Made by a program: the position numbers and the translations under genes. A stretch of DNA of 64,000 nucleotides from Leisingera sp. ANG-M1 (GTDB taxonomy: Bacteria; Pseudomonadota; Alphaproteobacteria; Rhodobacterales; Rhodobacteraceae), in contig NZ_JWLC01000006.1 in assembly GCF_000813745.1 (NCBI RefSeq), positions 186,001 through 250,000 of the forward strand, in the 5' to 3' direction. A model generated the notes under the pieces. That model made no database searches. It saw nothing but the letters and a program-made list of their open reading frames with translations, and was not told the DNA's origin. How positions within the stretch are numbered: the stretch's first letter is position 1; each line of letters opens with the position of its first letter. Shown piece after piece: positions 35,441 through 43,930 of this stretch.

Positions 35441-37579
35441 TCAGCGGAACACAGCCCTGTACAGCTTTTCCTTGGTGAAGGGTTTGTCCAGCACCTGCAC
35501 ATCGGCAAGCTCCGGGAACCCCGCTTCCACTGCGCTGACCGCAAAACCGCTCATCATCACTGCGTTCAATCCCGGCTGCAGATGGCGCAGCTGCGCCAAA
35601 GTCTCCCAGCCGCCGCGCCCCGGCATGCTCATGTCGATCACTGCGCCATCGAAGGGCGGCAGCCCCTGCAGCAGCGCCAGCGCCGCGTCGCAGCCGTCCG
35701 CCAGCACCACTTCGCAGCCGCGCAGCTGCAGCAGCCCGGCCACCGCCCGGCGCACAGTCTCTTCATCGTCCACCACCAGAATGCGCCGCGCCTCCGCACC
35801 GCGCCCCGCCGCAGCCGGGGCCGCTTGCAGAGCCGCCTCGCCGCCGCAAGCCGGAAAGTAAAACCGGAAGGCGCTGCCCTCGCCTTCGCGGCTTTCCACC
35901 GCCAAAGCGCCCTGGTGCCGGCTGATAATTCCAAGTGCCGCGGCCATGCCAAGCCCGCGGCCGCCGGGCTTCGTCGTGAAAAAAGGATCGAAAATCCGGG
36001 TCACCGTCTGCCGGTCCATGCCGGCGCCGGTGTCCCGCACCTCTAGCAGCAGGCATTCGCCAGCAGCCATCTCCTGCCCCTTCAGCAGCTTGCGCCGCTC
36101 CGCTGCCCCAAGCCGGGTGCGGCGGGTGGTCACCGCAACGGTCCCGGCGCCGGGACCGATGGCCTCCACCGCATTGAAGACCAGGTTCATCAGCAGCTGG
36201 CTCACCTGCGCCGGATCCATCCGCGACGTCAGCGCCCCATCCGCCAGGTCCAGCGCCACCGCCTTGCCCATTTTGCGTTCAACGGGAACCAGCGCCAGCG
36301 TCTCCTGCACAATCGCGTTCAAATCGCAAACCGACTGCTCATGGCTGCTGCCGCCCCTGGCATAGTTCAGCAGCTGCCGCACCAGCGCCGCCGAGGCCTG
36401 CAGCCCCTGTTCCGCCACTTGCATATGCTCGTGCGCCGGATGGCCGGCCTCGAGATGCGCCAACGCCAATTCAGTGCGCCCCTGCATCGACGCCAGCAAA
36501 TTGTTGAAATCATGCGCAATGGTGCCCGCCAATAGGCCAAGGCTCTCGGTCTTGTGCTTGATCAGCAGCGCCTCTTCTGCCCGGGCGCGCTGCCGCTCGG
36601 CCTTGCGGCGGCGCAGCTCCAGCCCGATACGGGCCGCAAACAGCGCGATCAGATCCGTCTCCAGCTTACGCTGCTGGATCTCCCGGTCATGCTGCAGTGC
36701 AAAATGGCCGATCACTGCGCCATCGGCATCTTTCAGCGGGATTCCCAGATAAGAATGCAGGTTCCGGGTCCGGAAATGCGCCTGGCCGGGAAAGGCCTCC
36801 TGCAGCCCCTCCGGCACCAGAAACTTCTCCCGGCCCTTCAGAAACGCGCAAGGGGTGCCCTCGTACGGCACAACCGCATCCTCCACCTCAGCCATCTGCT
36901 GCCCTTCAAAGCAGCAGGCCAGCACCCGGAAGCACTCCGGCTGGTCTTCAAGGCACTCGGCAATGAAGGCAGAGCGCACCTTGAGCGCCCCCTGCAATTG
37001 CTCGGCAAGCTGGCGGAAAGCCTCGCGCGGCGACGTGCTCTCAGGCCCTTCGGCCAGCACCGCCAAAGTGGTCAGCGTCTGCAGGCTCGCGATCTCGGCC
37101 CCAAGACGGGCGGCGAAGGCCTCCATGGCTGCCACCACCCGGCGGCCGAACCCGTCTTCGATCTCCTGCCGCCAGGACGCCTGGACCAGGCCGATCGCCT
37201 CGCCCTCGGCATTTTTCAGCGCCACTCCGATATAGCTCTGAATGCCTTCTTCGATGAACATCGCATCATCCGGGTACAGTTCCTGAACCCGGCAGGGGAA
37301 CACATGCGGATCGCCGCTCAGCACCACATCGTGGCAGGGCGTCACGCAGCTTTCATATTCGAAATCCCCCAGCTGCAGCCCATCAAAGTAACTCGCCAGA
37401 ACCTTGATGCGCTCGGTCTCCATGACCCGCAGCTCGCCCACGGTGACCAGATCGGCGCCGAACACAGCCGCCAGCTGATCCACAATTGCCTGGCAAAATT
37501 CCAGCCCGCTGAGCCGTGCCAGCACCTCCAGATCCAAACCGCAGCCGTCCCCAAACGGCAGTGCCCCTGCTGCATCCAT
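35441..37579 (-). CDS. hybrid sensor histidine kinase with GAF domains and receiver
   Basis: 712 residues from ATG at 37579 (AGGAG upstream; in-frame ATG at 37597 is poorer). Two GAF-like domains (about 15-165 and 180-325) each end in an IGVALKNAEG/LGIPLKDADG strand. A short coiled coil leads to the kinase: H356 in AGTIAHDFNNLLAS, N-box NLVFNAVEA, VRDTGAGMD, FDPFFTTK and GRGLGMAA. The C-terminal receiver has phosphoacceptor D649 (VIDMSMPG) and LDKPF. No membrane segment, so it is a cytoplasmic sensor of unknown ligand. No partner regulator gene is adjacent. Confidence 0.9.
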   Translation of the reverse strand: MDAAGALPFGDGCGLDLEVLARLSGLEFCQAIVDQLAAVFGADLVTVGELRVMETERIKVLASYFDGLQLGDFEYESCVTPCHDVVLSGDPHVFPCRVQELYPDDAMFIEEGIQSYIGVALKNAEGEAIGLVQASWRQEIEDGFGRRVVAAMEAFAARLGAEIASLQTLTTLAVLAEGPESTSPREAFRQLAEQLQGALKVRSAFIAECLEDQPECFRVLACCFEGQQMAEVEDAVVPYEGTPCAFLKGREKFLVPEGLQEAFPGQAHFRTRNLHSYLGIPLKDADGAVIGHFALQHDREIQQRKLETDLIALFAARIGLELRRRKAERQRARAEEALLIKHKTESLGLLAGTIAHDFNNLLASMQGRTELALAHLEAGHPAHEHMQVAEQGLQASAALVRQLLNYARGGSSHEQSVCDLNAIVQETLALVPVERKMGKAVALDLADGALTSRMDPAQVSQLLMNLVFNAVEAIGPGAGTVAVTTRRTRLGAAERRKLLKGQEMAAGECLLLEVRDTGAGMDRQTVTRIFDPFFTTKPGGRGLGMAAALGIISRHQGALAVESREGEGSAFRFYFPACGGEAALQAAPAAAGRGAEARRILVVDDEETVRRAVAGLLQLRGCEVVLADGCDAALALLQGLPPFDGAVIDMSMPGRGGWETLAQLRHLQPGLNAVMMSGFAVSAVEAGFPELADVQVLDKPFTKEKLYRAVFR

Positions 37580-37809
37580 AACCTGTACTCCTGCCATCCC
37601 TGCGCGTGCCGGCTTCCTGGCCCGGCCCGCTGGCAATACTCACTAACTCCCTGTCCCTGTTTCTTAGGTAAACCGCCTCCCTGCTGAAGGCGTTTCCCGC
37701 ACCCCGGTCATTTCAGGCAATCTGGAACACAACTGCCCCGCAACACGATGCTGCGCAAAATGCGGCCGTATAGTCAACATTTTGTAGTGCTGACACCTAA
37801 TTCTAACAG

Positions 37810-37849
37810 AAAAAGCCGCAAATCCAGAGCAAAGGATCTGCGGCTTTTT
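37810..37849 (-). terminator. terminator after trcR
   Basis: AAAAAGCCGCA (37810-37820) pairs with TGCGGCTTTTT (37839-37849). It lies 50 nt beyond the trcR stop, and the minus-strand transcript ends GCGGCTTTTTCTG. Confidence 0.75.
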
Positions 37850-37898
37850 AAGGAAATACCTGTGCAGGCCTATTGGGCCCACAGCGCGGCAGACCGGA

Positions 37899-38669
37899 TC
37901 AGAAGCGCGGATCCTCGTCGTCTTCCTCGTCGTCGCCGCCGCCGGACGGCAGATTGAAGAAGCTGTCGGCATCGAGGATTTCCTCGTCCTTCTTCTCTTC
38001 CTCATGGTCAGAGCTGCCGCCCAGAGTGAAGGTTTCCAGCCCCTCGATGGCGCTCGGGATCTTCGGCTCGGCATCCATCTCCAGCGACTGCTCGGTGGAG
38101 ACCAGCTTGCGGCGCTCGTCATCGCTCATCACGCCGCCTTCAGCCGCTTTCTTGGCCGCGGCTTTCTGGACTGCGGAGTCGAGCTCGGACTGTTTGCACA
38201 GGCCCAGCGCCACCGGATCGATCGGCTGCATGTTGGCGATGTTCCAGTGGGTGCGCTCGCGGATCGACTGGATGGTCGGCTTGGTGGTGCCCACCAGCTT
38301 GGCGATCTGGCCGTCCGACAGCTCCGGGTGGAACTTGACCAGCCACAAGATCGAGTTGGGGCGGTCCTGGCGCTTGGACAGCGGGGTGTAGCGCGGGCCG
38401 CGGCGCTTTTCCTCGCCGGCTGCGGCCGGGTTGAACTTGAGCTTCAGCTTGTGCAGCGGATTGGCCTGCGCCTTGTCGATCTCTTCCTGGGTCAGCTGGT
38501 TGTTGGCCATCGGGTCGAACCCTTTGACGCCAACCGCCACTTCGCCGTCGGCGATGCCCTGGATCTCCAGCTCGTGCATGCCCACGAAGTCCGCAATCTG
38601 CTTGAAACTGATCGTGGTATTGTCCACCAGCCACACGGCGGTTGCCTTGGCCATCAACGGTTTTGCCAT
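37899..38669 (-). CDS. trcR: DUF1013 cell-cycle transcriptional regulator TrcR
   Basis: 256 residues, ATG at 38669 with GGAGATGAG upstream. MAKPLMAKATAVWLVDNTTISFKQIADFVGMHELEIQGIADGE followed by NPLHKLKLKF is the alphaproteobacterial DUF1013 family, named TrcR in current annotation. A second helix-turn-helix-like part is RPNSILWLVKFHPELSDGQIAKLVGTTKPTIQSIRERTHWN. The tail is highly acidic (GGGDDEEDDEDPRF). Probably regulates transcription of cell-cycle genes; the direct evidence here is homology only. Confidence 0.9.
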   Translation of the reverse strand: MAKPLMAKATAVWLVDNTTISFKQIADFVGMHELEIQGIADGEVAVGVKGFDPMANNQLTQEEIDKAQANPLHKLKLKFNPAAAGEEKRRGPRYTPLSKRQDRPNSILWLVKFHPELSDGQIAKLVGTTKPTIQSIRERTHWNIANMQPIDPVALGLCKQSELDSAVQKAAAKKAAEGGVMSDDERRKLVSTEQSLEMDAEPKIPSAIEGLETFTLGGSSDHEEEKKDEEILDADSFFNLPSGGGDDEEDDEDPRF

Positions 38670-38813
38670 GTGCTCATCTCCTTAAAACACTCAGGTCCCC
38701 GGATACATCTCTCCCGCCGCCTGAAAGGGCGTCCCCGGCTGGCGGGGCAGGTTTCCGTTGTCGGGGAACTTCCGCCCTATATAGTCGGCATCGTTGCATA
38801 AGGAAAGAGGCCA

Positions 38814-39461
38814 ATGCGCAAGTTGTTCACAGGGGTATTTGCGGCTGTCCTTGCCTTGCTGCCCGTCCTTGCGCCCGCCGAGGGCGAGCCTGCGGGCAAG
38901 TTCGACTACTACGTGTTGGCGCTCAGCTGGTCGCCGAACTGGTGCGAACTAGAGGGCGACTCCCGCGGCGCGGAGCAATGCGAGGCCCGCCACGATTACG
39001 GCTGGACCGTGCACGGTCTCTGGCCGCAGTTCCACCGCGGCTGGCCCAGTTACTGCCGGACGTCCGAAGCCCCGCCCAGCCGCGCGATGAGCCGCAGCAT
39101 GGCGGACATCATGGGCAGCCCTGGCCTCGCCTGGCACCAGTGGAAGAAACACGGGACCTGCACCGGCCTCAGCGCCGCCAGCTACTACGCCCTGACGCGC
39201 GAGGCCTACGGGCGCGTCACCCGCCCCGCGGTCTTCCGCAGGCTGGAACAGGCAGTCACCCTGCCCGCATCCCTGATCGAGGAAGCGTTCCTCAAGGAAA
39301 ACGCCGCTCTGACGCAGGACAGCCTCACCATTACCTGCCGGGACGGAAGGATCCAGGAGGCCCGCATCTGCTTGTCCAAAGACCTGCAGCCAGTACCCTG
39401 CGGCCGGGATGTGATCAAAGACTGCACCCTGAAAAACGCCCGTTTCGCACCGGTGCGCTGA
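38814..39461 (+). CDS. ribonuclease T2 family protein
   Basis: 215 residues with a signal peptide ending near LAPAEG (24). The two catalytic segments are present: CAS I WTVHGLWPQ (H67) and CAS II WHQWKKHGTC (107-116; H108, K112, H113). The second usually reads HEWxKHGTC, so the catalytic Glu is replaced by Gln at 109. Several cysteines (C44, C56, C81, C116) fit the family disulfides. Secreted or periplasmic RNA cleavage is likely, with altered chemistry if Glu is required. Repeat element copy 3 follows the stop directly. Confidence 0.88.
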   Translation: MRKLFTGVFAAVLALLPVLAPAEGEPAGKFDYYVLALSWSPNWCELEGDSRGAEQCEARHDYGWTVHGLWPQFHRGWPSYCRTSEAPPSRAMSRSMADIMGSPGLAWHQWKKHGTCTGLSAASYYALTREAYGRVTRPAVFRRLEQAVTLPASLIEEAFLKENAALTQDSLTITCRDGRIQEARICLSKDLQPVPCGRDVIKDCTLKNARFAPVR

Positions 39462-39463
39462 CC

Positions 39464-39530
39464 GGGTAGGGGCGCTGCCCCTCTTGGCTTCCGGCCAATT
39501 CACCCCGGGGTATTTGGAACCAGAAAGAAG
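39464..39530 (+). repeat. 3'-flanking double-hairpin element, copy 3
   Basis: GGTAGGGGCGCTGCCCC and TTGGC...GGCCAA hairpins, then ATTCACCCCGGGGTATTTGG and AACCAGAAAGAAG. It begins 3 nt after the RNase T2 stop. Confidence 0.78.
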
Positions 39531-39769
39531 CCCTGGCCGCGCAATTGCCAGGCTCTGTGATCAGCTGTGCGGTCTCATCTTCCTCTTGCCCAAAAAATCC
39601 CCGCCGGAGGCAGGCGCCGCCAGGCGCCACTCCCCTCGCGCGGCAATAAATGGCCTGTGAAGCACACTTTACCCGGTTTTGTGCTACTATCAGGATAAGT
39701 GCCGCTCCCGGCCCCGCATGAGCCCTGCCTGAACGGCACTTCCGTTGTGGTCAGTGAGGAGGAGAACGC
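39531..39769. other. gap without gene before the DUF2189 gene
   Basis: Only a CGCC/GGCG-rich segment (39600-39630) and a more AT-rich stretch (39645-39700, probable promoter of the DUF2189 gene) are visible. No open frame with coding character was seen. Confidence 0.4.
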
Positions 39770-40627
39770 ATGGCAAAAACAATCGGAAACCCACTCAGCT
39801 GGCTGTTGCAAGGGGCTGAGACAACCGGCGAGCATATTGGCCATACAGTCGAAGAGATGGGGGGCGCAGGCGTCAAGGAAATCCCGGAGGCCCGGACCTT
39901 GACCATGGACGATATCATCCATTCTCTGGCAGCCGGTCTGGAGGATTTTGCCGCCTGCCGCTCGGACGCGATGTTCCTGGTGCTGTTCTACCCGCTCATT
40001 GGCATCGCCATGGTGGTGATGAGCCTGTCGATGAATCTGCTGCCGCTGATCGTGCCGATGATCATGGGCTTTGCCATCCTCGGCCCGGTCGCTGCGGTTG
40101 GCCTTTACGAGATGTCGAGGCGCCGCGAGGCCGGCGCCGAGCCGCAATGGCTGGATGCCTTTGCGGTGCTGCGCTCGCCCGCCTTCGGCGCCATCCTGGT
40201 GCTCGGCCTGTATCTTGCGGGCCTGTTCATGGTCTGGCTGGTGGCCGCCGACATGATCTACAGCCGCACCCTGGGGCCGGAGCCGCCGGAATCTATCGCC
40301 AGCTTCGCAGCCGCGGTGGTGACCACCCGCGAGGGCTGGATCATGGCCATTGCCGGCGGCGCCGTGGGGGCAGGATTTGCCTTTGCCGCATTGGCGGTGA
40401 GCCTGGTCTCTTTCCCGCTGCTGCTGCACCGCCATGTGGGCCTGCCGGTGGCAGTGGCCACCTCGCTGAAAGTGTTCCGCAAAAGCCCTGTGGTCTGTCT
40501 GACATGGGGCTTCATCGTCGGCACCGCGCTGCTGCTGGGATCGATCCCCTTCCTGGTCGGGCTGATCTTTGCAGTGCCGATCCTGGGGCATGCCACCTGG
40601 CACCTGTACCGCCGCGCAGTGCAGTAA
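39770..40627 (+). CDS. DUF2189 integral membrane protein
   Basis: 285 residues, GAGGAGGAG upstream of the ATG. The N-terminal cytoplasmic region ends VKEIPEARTLTMDDIIHSLAAGLEDF, the conserved DUF2189 entry motif. About six hydrophobic helices follow (FLVLFYPLIGIAMVV, LIVPMIMGFAILGPVAAVGLYEMSRR, GAILVLGLYLAGLFMVW and others). The family is widespread in Rhodobacteraceae; function unknown. A strong terminator follows, so it is probably a single-gene transcript. Confidence 0.82.
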   Translation: MAKTIGNPLSWLLQGAETTGEHIGHTVEEMGGAGVKEIPEARTLTMDDIIHSLAAGLEDFAACRSDAMFLVLFYPLIGIAMVVMSLSMNLLPLIVPMIMGFAILGPVAAVGLYEMSRRREAGAEPQWLDAFAVLRSPAFGAILVLGLYLAGLFMVWLVAADMIYSRTLGPEPPESIASFAAAVVTTREGWIMAIAGGAVGAGFAFAALAVSLVSFPLLLHRHVGLPVAVATSLKVFRKSPVVCLTWGFIVGTALLLGSIPFLVGLIFAVPILGHATWHLYRRAVQ

Positions 40628-40646
40628 AGGGCAGTATCAAACAAGA

Positions 40647-40679
40647 AAGGGCCGGCGCATCTGCCGGCCCTTCTGTTTT
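40647..40679. terminator. terminator between DUF2189 and quinone oxidoreductase genes
   Basis: AAGGGCCGG (40647-40655) pairs with CCGGCCCTT (40664-40672); CTGTTTT follows on the plus strand. It lies between convergent genes and may work in both directions. Confidence 0.75.
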
Positions 40680-40694
40680 GCAAGGTTCCGCAGC

Positions 40695-41678
40695 TCAGCC
40701 CACTTTCAGGACAATCTTGCCGATGTGGCCCGAGCTCTCCATCCGGGCATGCGCGGCTGCGGCCTCCTCCAGCTCAAACTCGCTGTCCATCACCGGCGCC
40801 ACCTTGCCGGCGGCAAGCAGCGGCCAGACAGCCTCGCGCAGGTCCTGGGCAATCTGCGCCTTGGCCAGATCGCTTTGCGGCCGCAGCGTGGATCCGGTCA
40901 GGGTCAGCCGCTTCACCATCATCAGAGCAAAGTTCAGTTCCACCTTCGGCCCCTGCAGGAAGGCGATTTGCACCAGGCGGCCGTCCTCGGCCATCGCCTT
41001 GATGTTGCGCGGGATGTAGTCGCCGCCGACCATATCCAGTACCAGATTGGCGCCGCCTTCCTCGCGCAGCACCTTGACGAAATCCTCATCGCGGTAATTG
41101 ATTGCACGCTCGGCACCAAGGTCCAGGCAGGCCTGGCATTTCTCGTCCGATCCGGCGGTGGCAAACACCCGGGCACCGAATTCGCGGGCCAGCTGAATGG
41201 CCGTTGTGCCGATGCCCGACGAGCCGCCGTGCACCAGGAAGCGCTCCCCGGCCTTCAAGCCGCCGCGGGTGAAGACGTTGGACCAGACGGTAAAGAAGGT
41301 CTCAGGCAGGCAGGCCGCTTGTTTCAGATCCATCCCTTCCGGCACCGGCAGGCAGTGCGCCGCAGGCGTTGCCACATATTCCGCATAGCCGCCGCCCGGC
41401 AGCAGGGCGCAGACCTGATCACCCGCCGAAATCCCGTCAACGCCTGCGCCCACGGCCACCACCTCGCCCGAAGCTTCCAGCCCCGGCAGGTCGCTGGCGC
41501 CCTTGGGCGGGTCATAGGCGCCGGCGCGCTGCAGCGCATCGGGGCGGTTCACGCCGGCATAGGCCACTTTGATCACCACTTCGCCGTGGCCCGGCTGCGG
41601 CACCGGGCGCTGGCACAGCTGCAGCACTTCCGGCCCGCCGGGTTTGGTGATCTCCACCGCGCGCATCATCTCTGTCAT
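40695..41678 (-). CDS. NAD(P)H:quinone oxidoreductase, PIG3 family
   Basis: 327 residues from ATG at 41678, with AGGAGG 9 nt upstream. MDR-superfamily enzyme without structural-zinc cysteines. YAGVNRPDALQRAGAYDPPKGASDLPGLEASGEVVAVG is the PIG3/Qor N-terminal domain. The NADP-binding loop is LVHGGSSGIGTTAIQLAREFGARVFATAGS. It reduces quinones with NADPH; often linked to oxidative stress. It is convergent with DUF2189. Confidence 0.9.
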   Translation of the reverse strand: MTEMMRAVEITKPGGPEVLQLCQRPVPQPGHGEVVIKVAYAGVNRPDALQRAGAYDPPKGASDLPGLEASGEVVAVGAGVDGISAGDQVCALLPGGGYAEYVATPAAHCLPVPEGMDLKQAACLPETFFTVWSNVFTRGGLKAGERFLVHGGSSGIGTTAIQLAREFGARVFATAGSDEKCQACLDLGAERAINYRDEDFVKVLREEGGANLVLDMVGGDYIPRNIKAMAEDGRLVQIAFLQGPKVELNFALMMVKRLTLTGSTLRPQSDLAKAQIAQDLREAVWPLLAAGKVAPVMDSEFELEEAAAAHARMESSGHIGKIVLKVG

Positions 41679-41840
41679 CGGAATATGTCCTCCTGATCCT
41701 TGCCCCTGCCTAGCATCCGGCCCGGTGCCCGCAAACAGCAAAGGCGCCGCAGTTGGGGCGGATTGCGGAGTACCACCGCAAGAAACCGAGAGTATGATGC
41801 AGCTGCCCGCTAATAAGAACAAACACCGGCCGCAAACGGA

Positions 41841-42677
41841 TTAATAGAAATCGCAACGCAAATGCCAAGCAGCGCTCGCTTTGCTTCGGAACAGATAGAT
41901 TGACCCGCTATCTCCAAAACCGATCCGGCCCTTGGCAGTCGAGTCGATCTGCAGCACAAAGTCTTCGTTGTGTTGGGCCCTATCCCATTGCGATCCTTGG
42001 ATCCAAGTCGGCCAACCGCCGATTTTAACCGGGTAAGCACTCTGCAATTCAAATGCACGCTTAGAACTCGGATTATCGTAGAACCAGGCCGATGTGTCAG
42101 ACCAAGCGACGCGATCTGGAATTTCGGCCGCAAAATCTTCCCACGAAGGTTGCTGAGGCACTGGTGTTTGCCATCGCACAGGAAAGGTGACGAGAGCGTC
42201 GCTCTCTCGATAACCCGGCCCCAGCGGAACCAGTCCGTCCATTCTGGTATAGGTGGACACCTTGAAGTCTATGCCCTCCACCGCTTCGGACAAATTGCCT
42301 TCAAGGTCGAGCCAGAGCGTCAGCAGTTCGGTATTTTCCAATCCGGGGATGGACATTTCGACTTCATCAGTTCTTATCTGAAGAAGCGCCTGCATAGGCT
42401 TTCCGCTCCGGCCCAAGGGAACTTCTTCACCCGGCGCCGCCAGCGCGCAGCCGCCCCACCAACTAGAATGTCTGTTTGTCGTCTTTGGACGGAATCCTCC
42501 CAGTTCACCAAAGACAGCAGGGCGAAGCATAAGATGCAGCGTACGGTCAGCTTCTCGCGCTTCGGTTGGGCTCGGTGGCACTTCGGTATTTCGGATACGC
42601 CCCAACAAATGCAACAGGCGCCCTCGCAGATAGCCGGTCCAACTCGCGCGAAGCGGCGGAATATTGGGGGCAGTCAT
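41841..42677 (-). CDS. DUF1963 (YwqG-like) protein
   Basis: 278 residues from ATG at 42677, AGGAT upstream. YwqG-type features: SSWWGGCALAAPGEEVPLGRSGKPM, LLQIRTDEV, YPVKIGGWPTWIQGSQWD, FVLQIDS and IGFGDSGSIYLFRSK. Family function is unknown; the fold has been linked to toxin-immunity-type loci elsewhere, but nothing here shows that. Base composition is visibly more AT-rich than the neighbours, suggesting later acquisition. Confidence 0.75.
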   Translation of the reverse strand: MTAPNIPPLRASWTGYLRGRLLHLLGRIRNTEVPPSPTEAREADRTLHLMLRPAVFGELGGFRPKTTNRHSSWWGGCALAAPGEEVPLGRSGKPMQALLQIRTDEVEMSIPGLENTELLTLWLDLEGNLSEAVEGIDFKVSTYTRMDGLVPLGPGYRESDALVTFPVRWQTPVPQQPSWEDFAAEIPDRVAWSDTSAWFYDNPSSKRAFELQSAYPVKIGGWPTWIQGSQWDRAQHNEDFVLQIDSTAKGRIGFGDSGSIYLFRSKASAAWHLRCDFY

Positions 42678-42791
42678 AAAAATCCTAGCTTCAAACAAAA
42701 CCTGAGTAGGCCCGAGCGGCCTGACTACCCCTGAGAGCAGTCAGCTGGATAGTCAAGAGGACTACCGCTTCAAAGAAAAGTACGGCCCGTC

Positions 42792-43493
42792 TCACCGCCG
42801 CGGGTCAATCGACCCCGGCAGATCATCGCGGCCTTTCGGCGGTTTAATCTGCTCGGCCAGCCAGTTCGGCCCCGCCAAAAGCGGCTTCAGCAGCGGGTTC
42901 TTCTGCAGGCCGGCCTTCAACTTCTCAAAGTCCATCACATTATCAATGCGCCGGTCCAGGAAGTCCCAGGTTGCCTGATGGTCCAGGCTGTCATCGCCCA
43001 GCCAGTAGAGAACGGTGGCGGAATAGACGCCCGCCAGCGAGGCGCGCTTGGTGTACCAGTTCAGATCGTCGGAGCCATCGCCCAGCGCCTCCCAGATCAG
43101 GTCGCAGGTGCCCCAGATTGCCTTGACGCCATCACCCGCATACTGCGGCAGCGTCAGCAGCGTGGTGCCGCGGCGCACCGCCTCCTTGTCGTCGACCGCC
43201 TCCAGCCGGAACCGAACGGCTGCCGCCACCTTATCGCGGAAGCGCAGGCCCGACAGATCCTCGGCCTCCAGCCGCGCCAGCATCAGCGAATCGCCCCGCG
43301 CGTGATAGGCCAGCGCCAGATCCACACCGCCGCGCGGGCAAACCGCATGGCCCAGCACCTCGGGCACATCCGCATCCTGGCAGGCAGCGCGGAAGGTCAC
43401 CTCGGACCAGCCGTCAAAGGGCACATGCATCAGCGCCGCATCCAGCAGTTTTTCCTTGATATCTTCCTGTGCGTGATCCTGGTCTTCAGCCAT
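42792..43493 (-). CDS. COQ9 family ubiquinone biosynthesis protein
   Basis: 233 residues from ATG at 43493, with GGGAGGG upstream. The TetR-like fold of COQ9 is visible: IKEKLLDAALMHVPFDGWSEVTFRAACQDADV, then LYWLGDDSLDHQATWDFLDRRIDNVMDFEKLK. COQ9 binds lipid and assists the COQ7 hydroxylation step in ubiquinone synthesis. Divergent from rpsU. Confidence 0.9.
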   Translation of the reverse strand: MAEDQDHAQEDIKEKLLDAALMHVPFDGWSEVTFRAACQDADVPEVLGHAVCPRGGVDLALAYHARGDSLMLARLEAEDLSGLRFRDKVAAAVRFRLEAVDDKEAVRRGTTLLTLPQYAGDGVKAIWGTCDLIWEALGDGSDDLNWYTKRASLAGVYSATVLYWLGDDSLDHQATWDFLDRRIDNVMDFEKLKAGLQKNPLLKPLLAGPNWLAEQIKPPKGRDDLPGSIDPRR

Positions 43494-43538
43494 GGCACCC
43501 TCCCGCTGGCAGCGTTCTGACACGTCCTGACACCCTAC

Positions 43539-43567
43539 TAGACAAATTAGACGCGCTTTGCTATACG
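43539..43567 (+). promoter_or_regulatory. probable rpsU promoter
   Basis: TAGACA (43539-43544) and TATACG (43562-43567) are separated by 17 nt, with the rpsU start 56 nt further on. Confidence 0.45.
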
Positions 43568-43608
43568 GCCACCTCCTGCAATTTCCTTGCAACTCAAAAC
43601 TTAGAAAG

Positions 43609-43622
43609 GTGGTGAAAACCAC
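43609..43622 (+). promoter_or_regulatory. GNRA-capped hairpin over the rpsU ribosome binding site
   Basis: GTGGT (43609-43613), loop GAAA, ACCAC (43618-43622): a perfect 5-bp stem with a GNRA tetraloop ending at the base before the ATG. The Shine-Dalgarno AAAGGTGG runs into the 5' arm, so pairing would partly hide it. Confidence 0.6.
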
Positions 43623-43829
43623 ATGCAGGTTAGTGTTCGCGACAACAACGTCGATCAGGCGCTTCGTGCCCTGAAGAAAAAGCTGCAGCGTGAAGGCGTC
43701 TTCCGCGAAATGAAGCTCAAGCAACATTTCGAAAAGCCGTCCGAGAAAAAAGCGCGCGAGAAAGCTGAAGCGATCCGCCGTGCCCGTAAACTGGCACGCA
43801 AGAAAGCCCAGCGCGAAGGTCTGCTGTAA
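43623..43829 (+). CDS. rpsU: 30S ribosomal protein bS21
   Basis: 68 residues, strongly basic. [56 protein letters not shown] is bS21, which binds the 30S platform near the anti-Shine-Dalgarno of 16S rRNA. Short single-gene unit with its own promoter and terminator. The start codon is fixed by AAAGGTGG, which lies within a small hairpin. Confidence 0.97.
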   Translation: MQVSVRDNNVDQALRALKKKLQREGVFREMKLKQHFEKPSEKKAREKAEAIRRARKLARKKAQREGLL

Positions 43830-43898
43830 GCACACCTTGCTCTCCAGCTTTGGACAGCACGACGGCAGATCCTGTGATCCGCCGGAAAAACTCAGACG

Positions 43899-43930
43899 AC
43901 CCCCGCGGCCCTGCCCGGGGGTTTGTCATT
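43899..43930 (+). terminator. terminator after rpsU
   Basis: ACCCCCG (43899-43905) pairs with CGGGGGT (43916-43922), followed by TTGTCATTT. It lies 70 nt beyond the rpsU stop. Confidence 0.6.

Noticed and set aside
39575-40603. 342-codon frame opposite the DUF2189 gene
   Set aside because: Gln/His/Arg-rich antisense of a membrane protein; no start signal.
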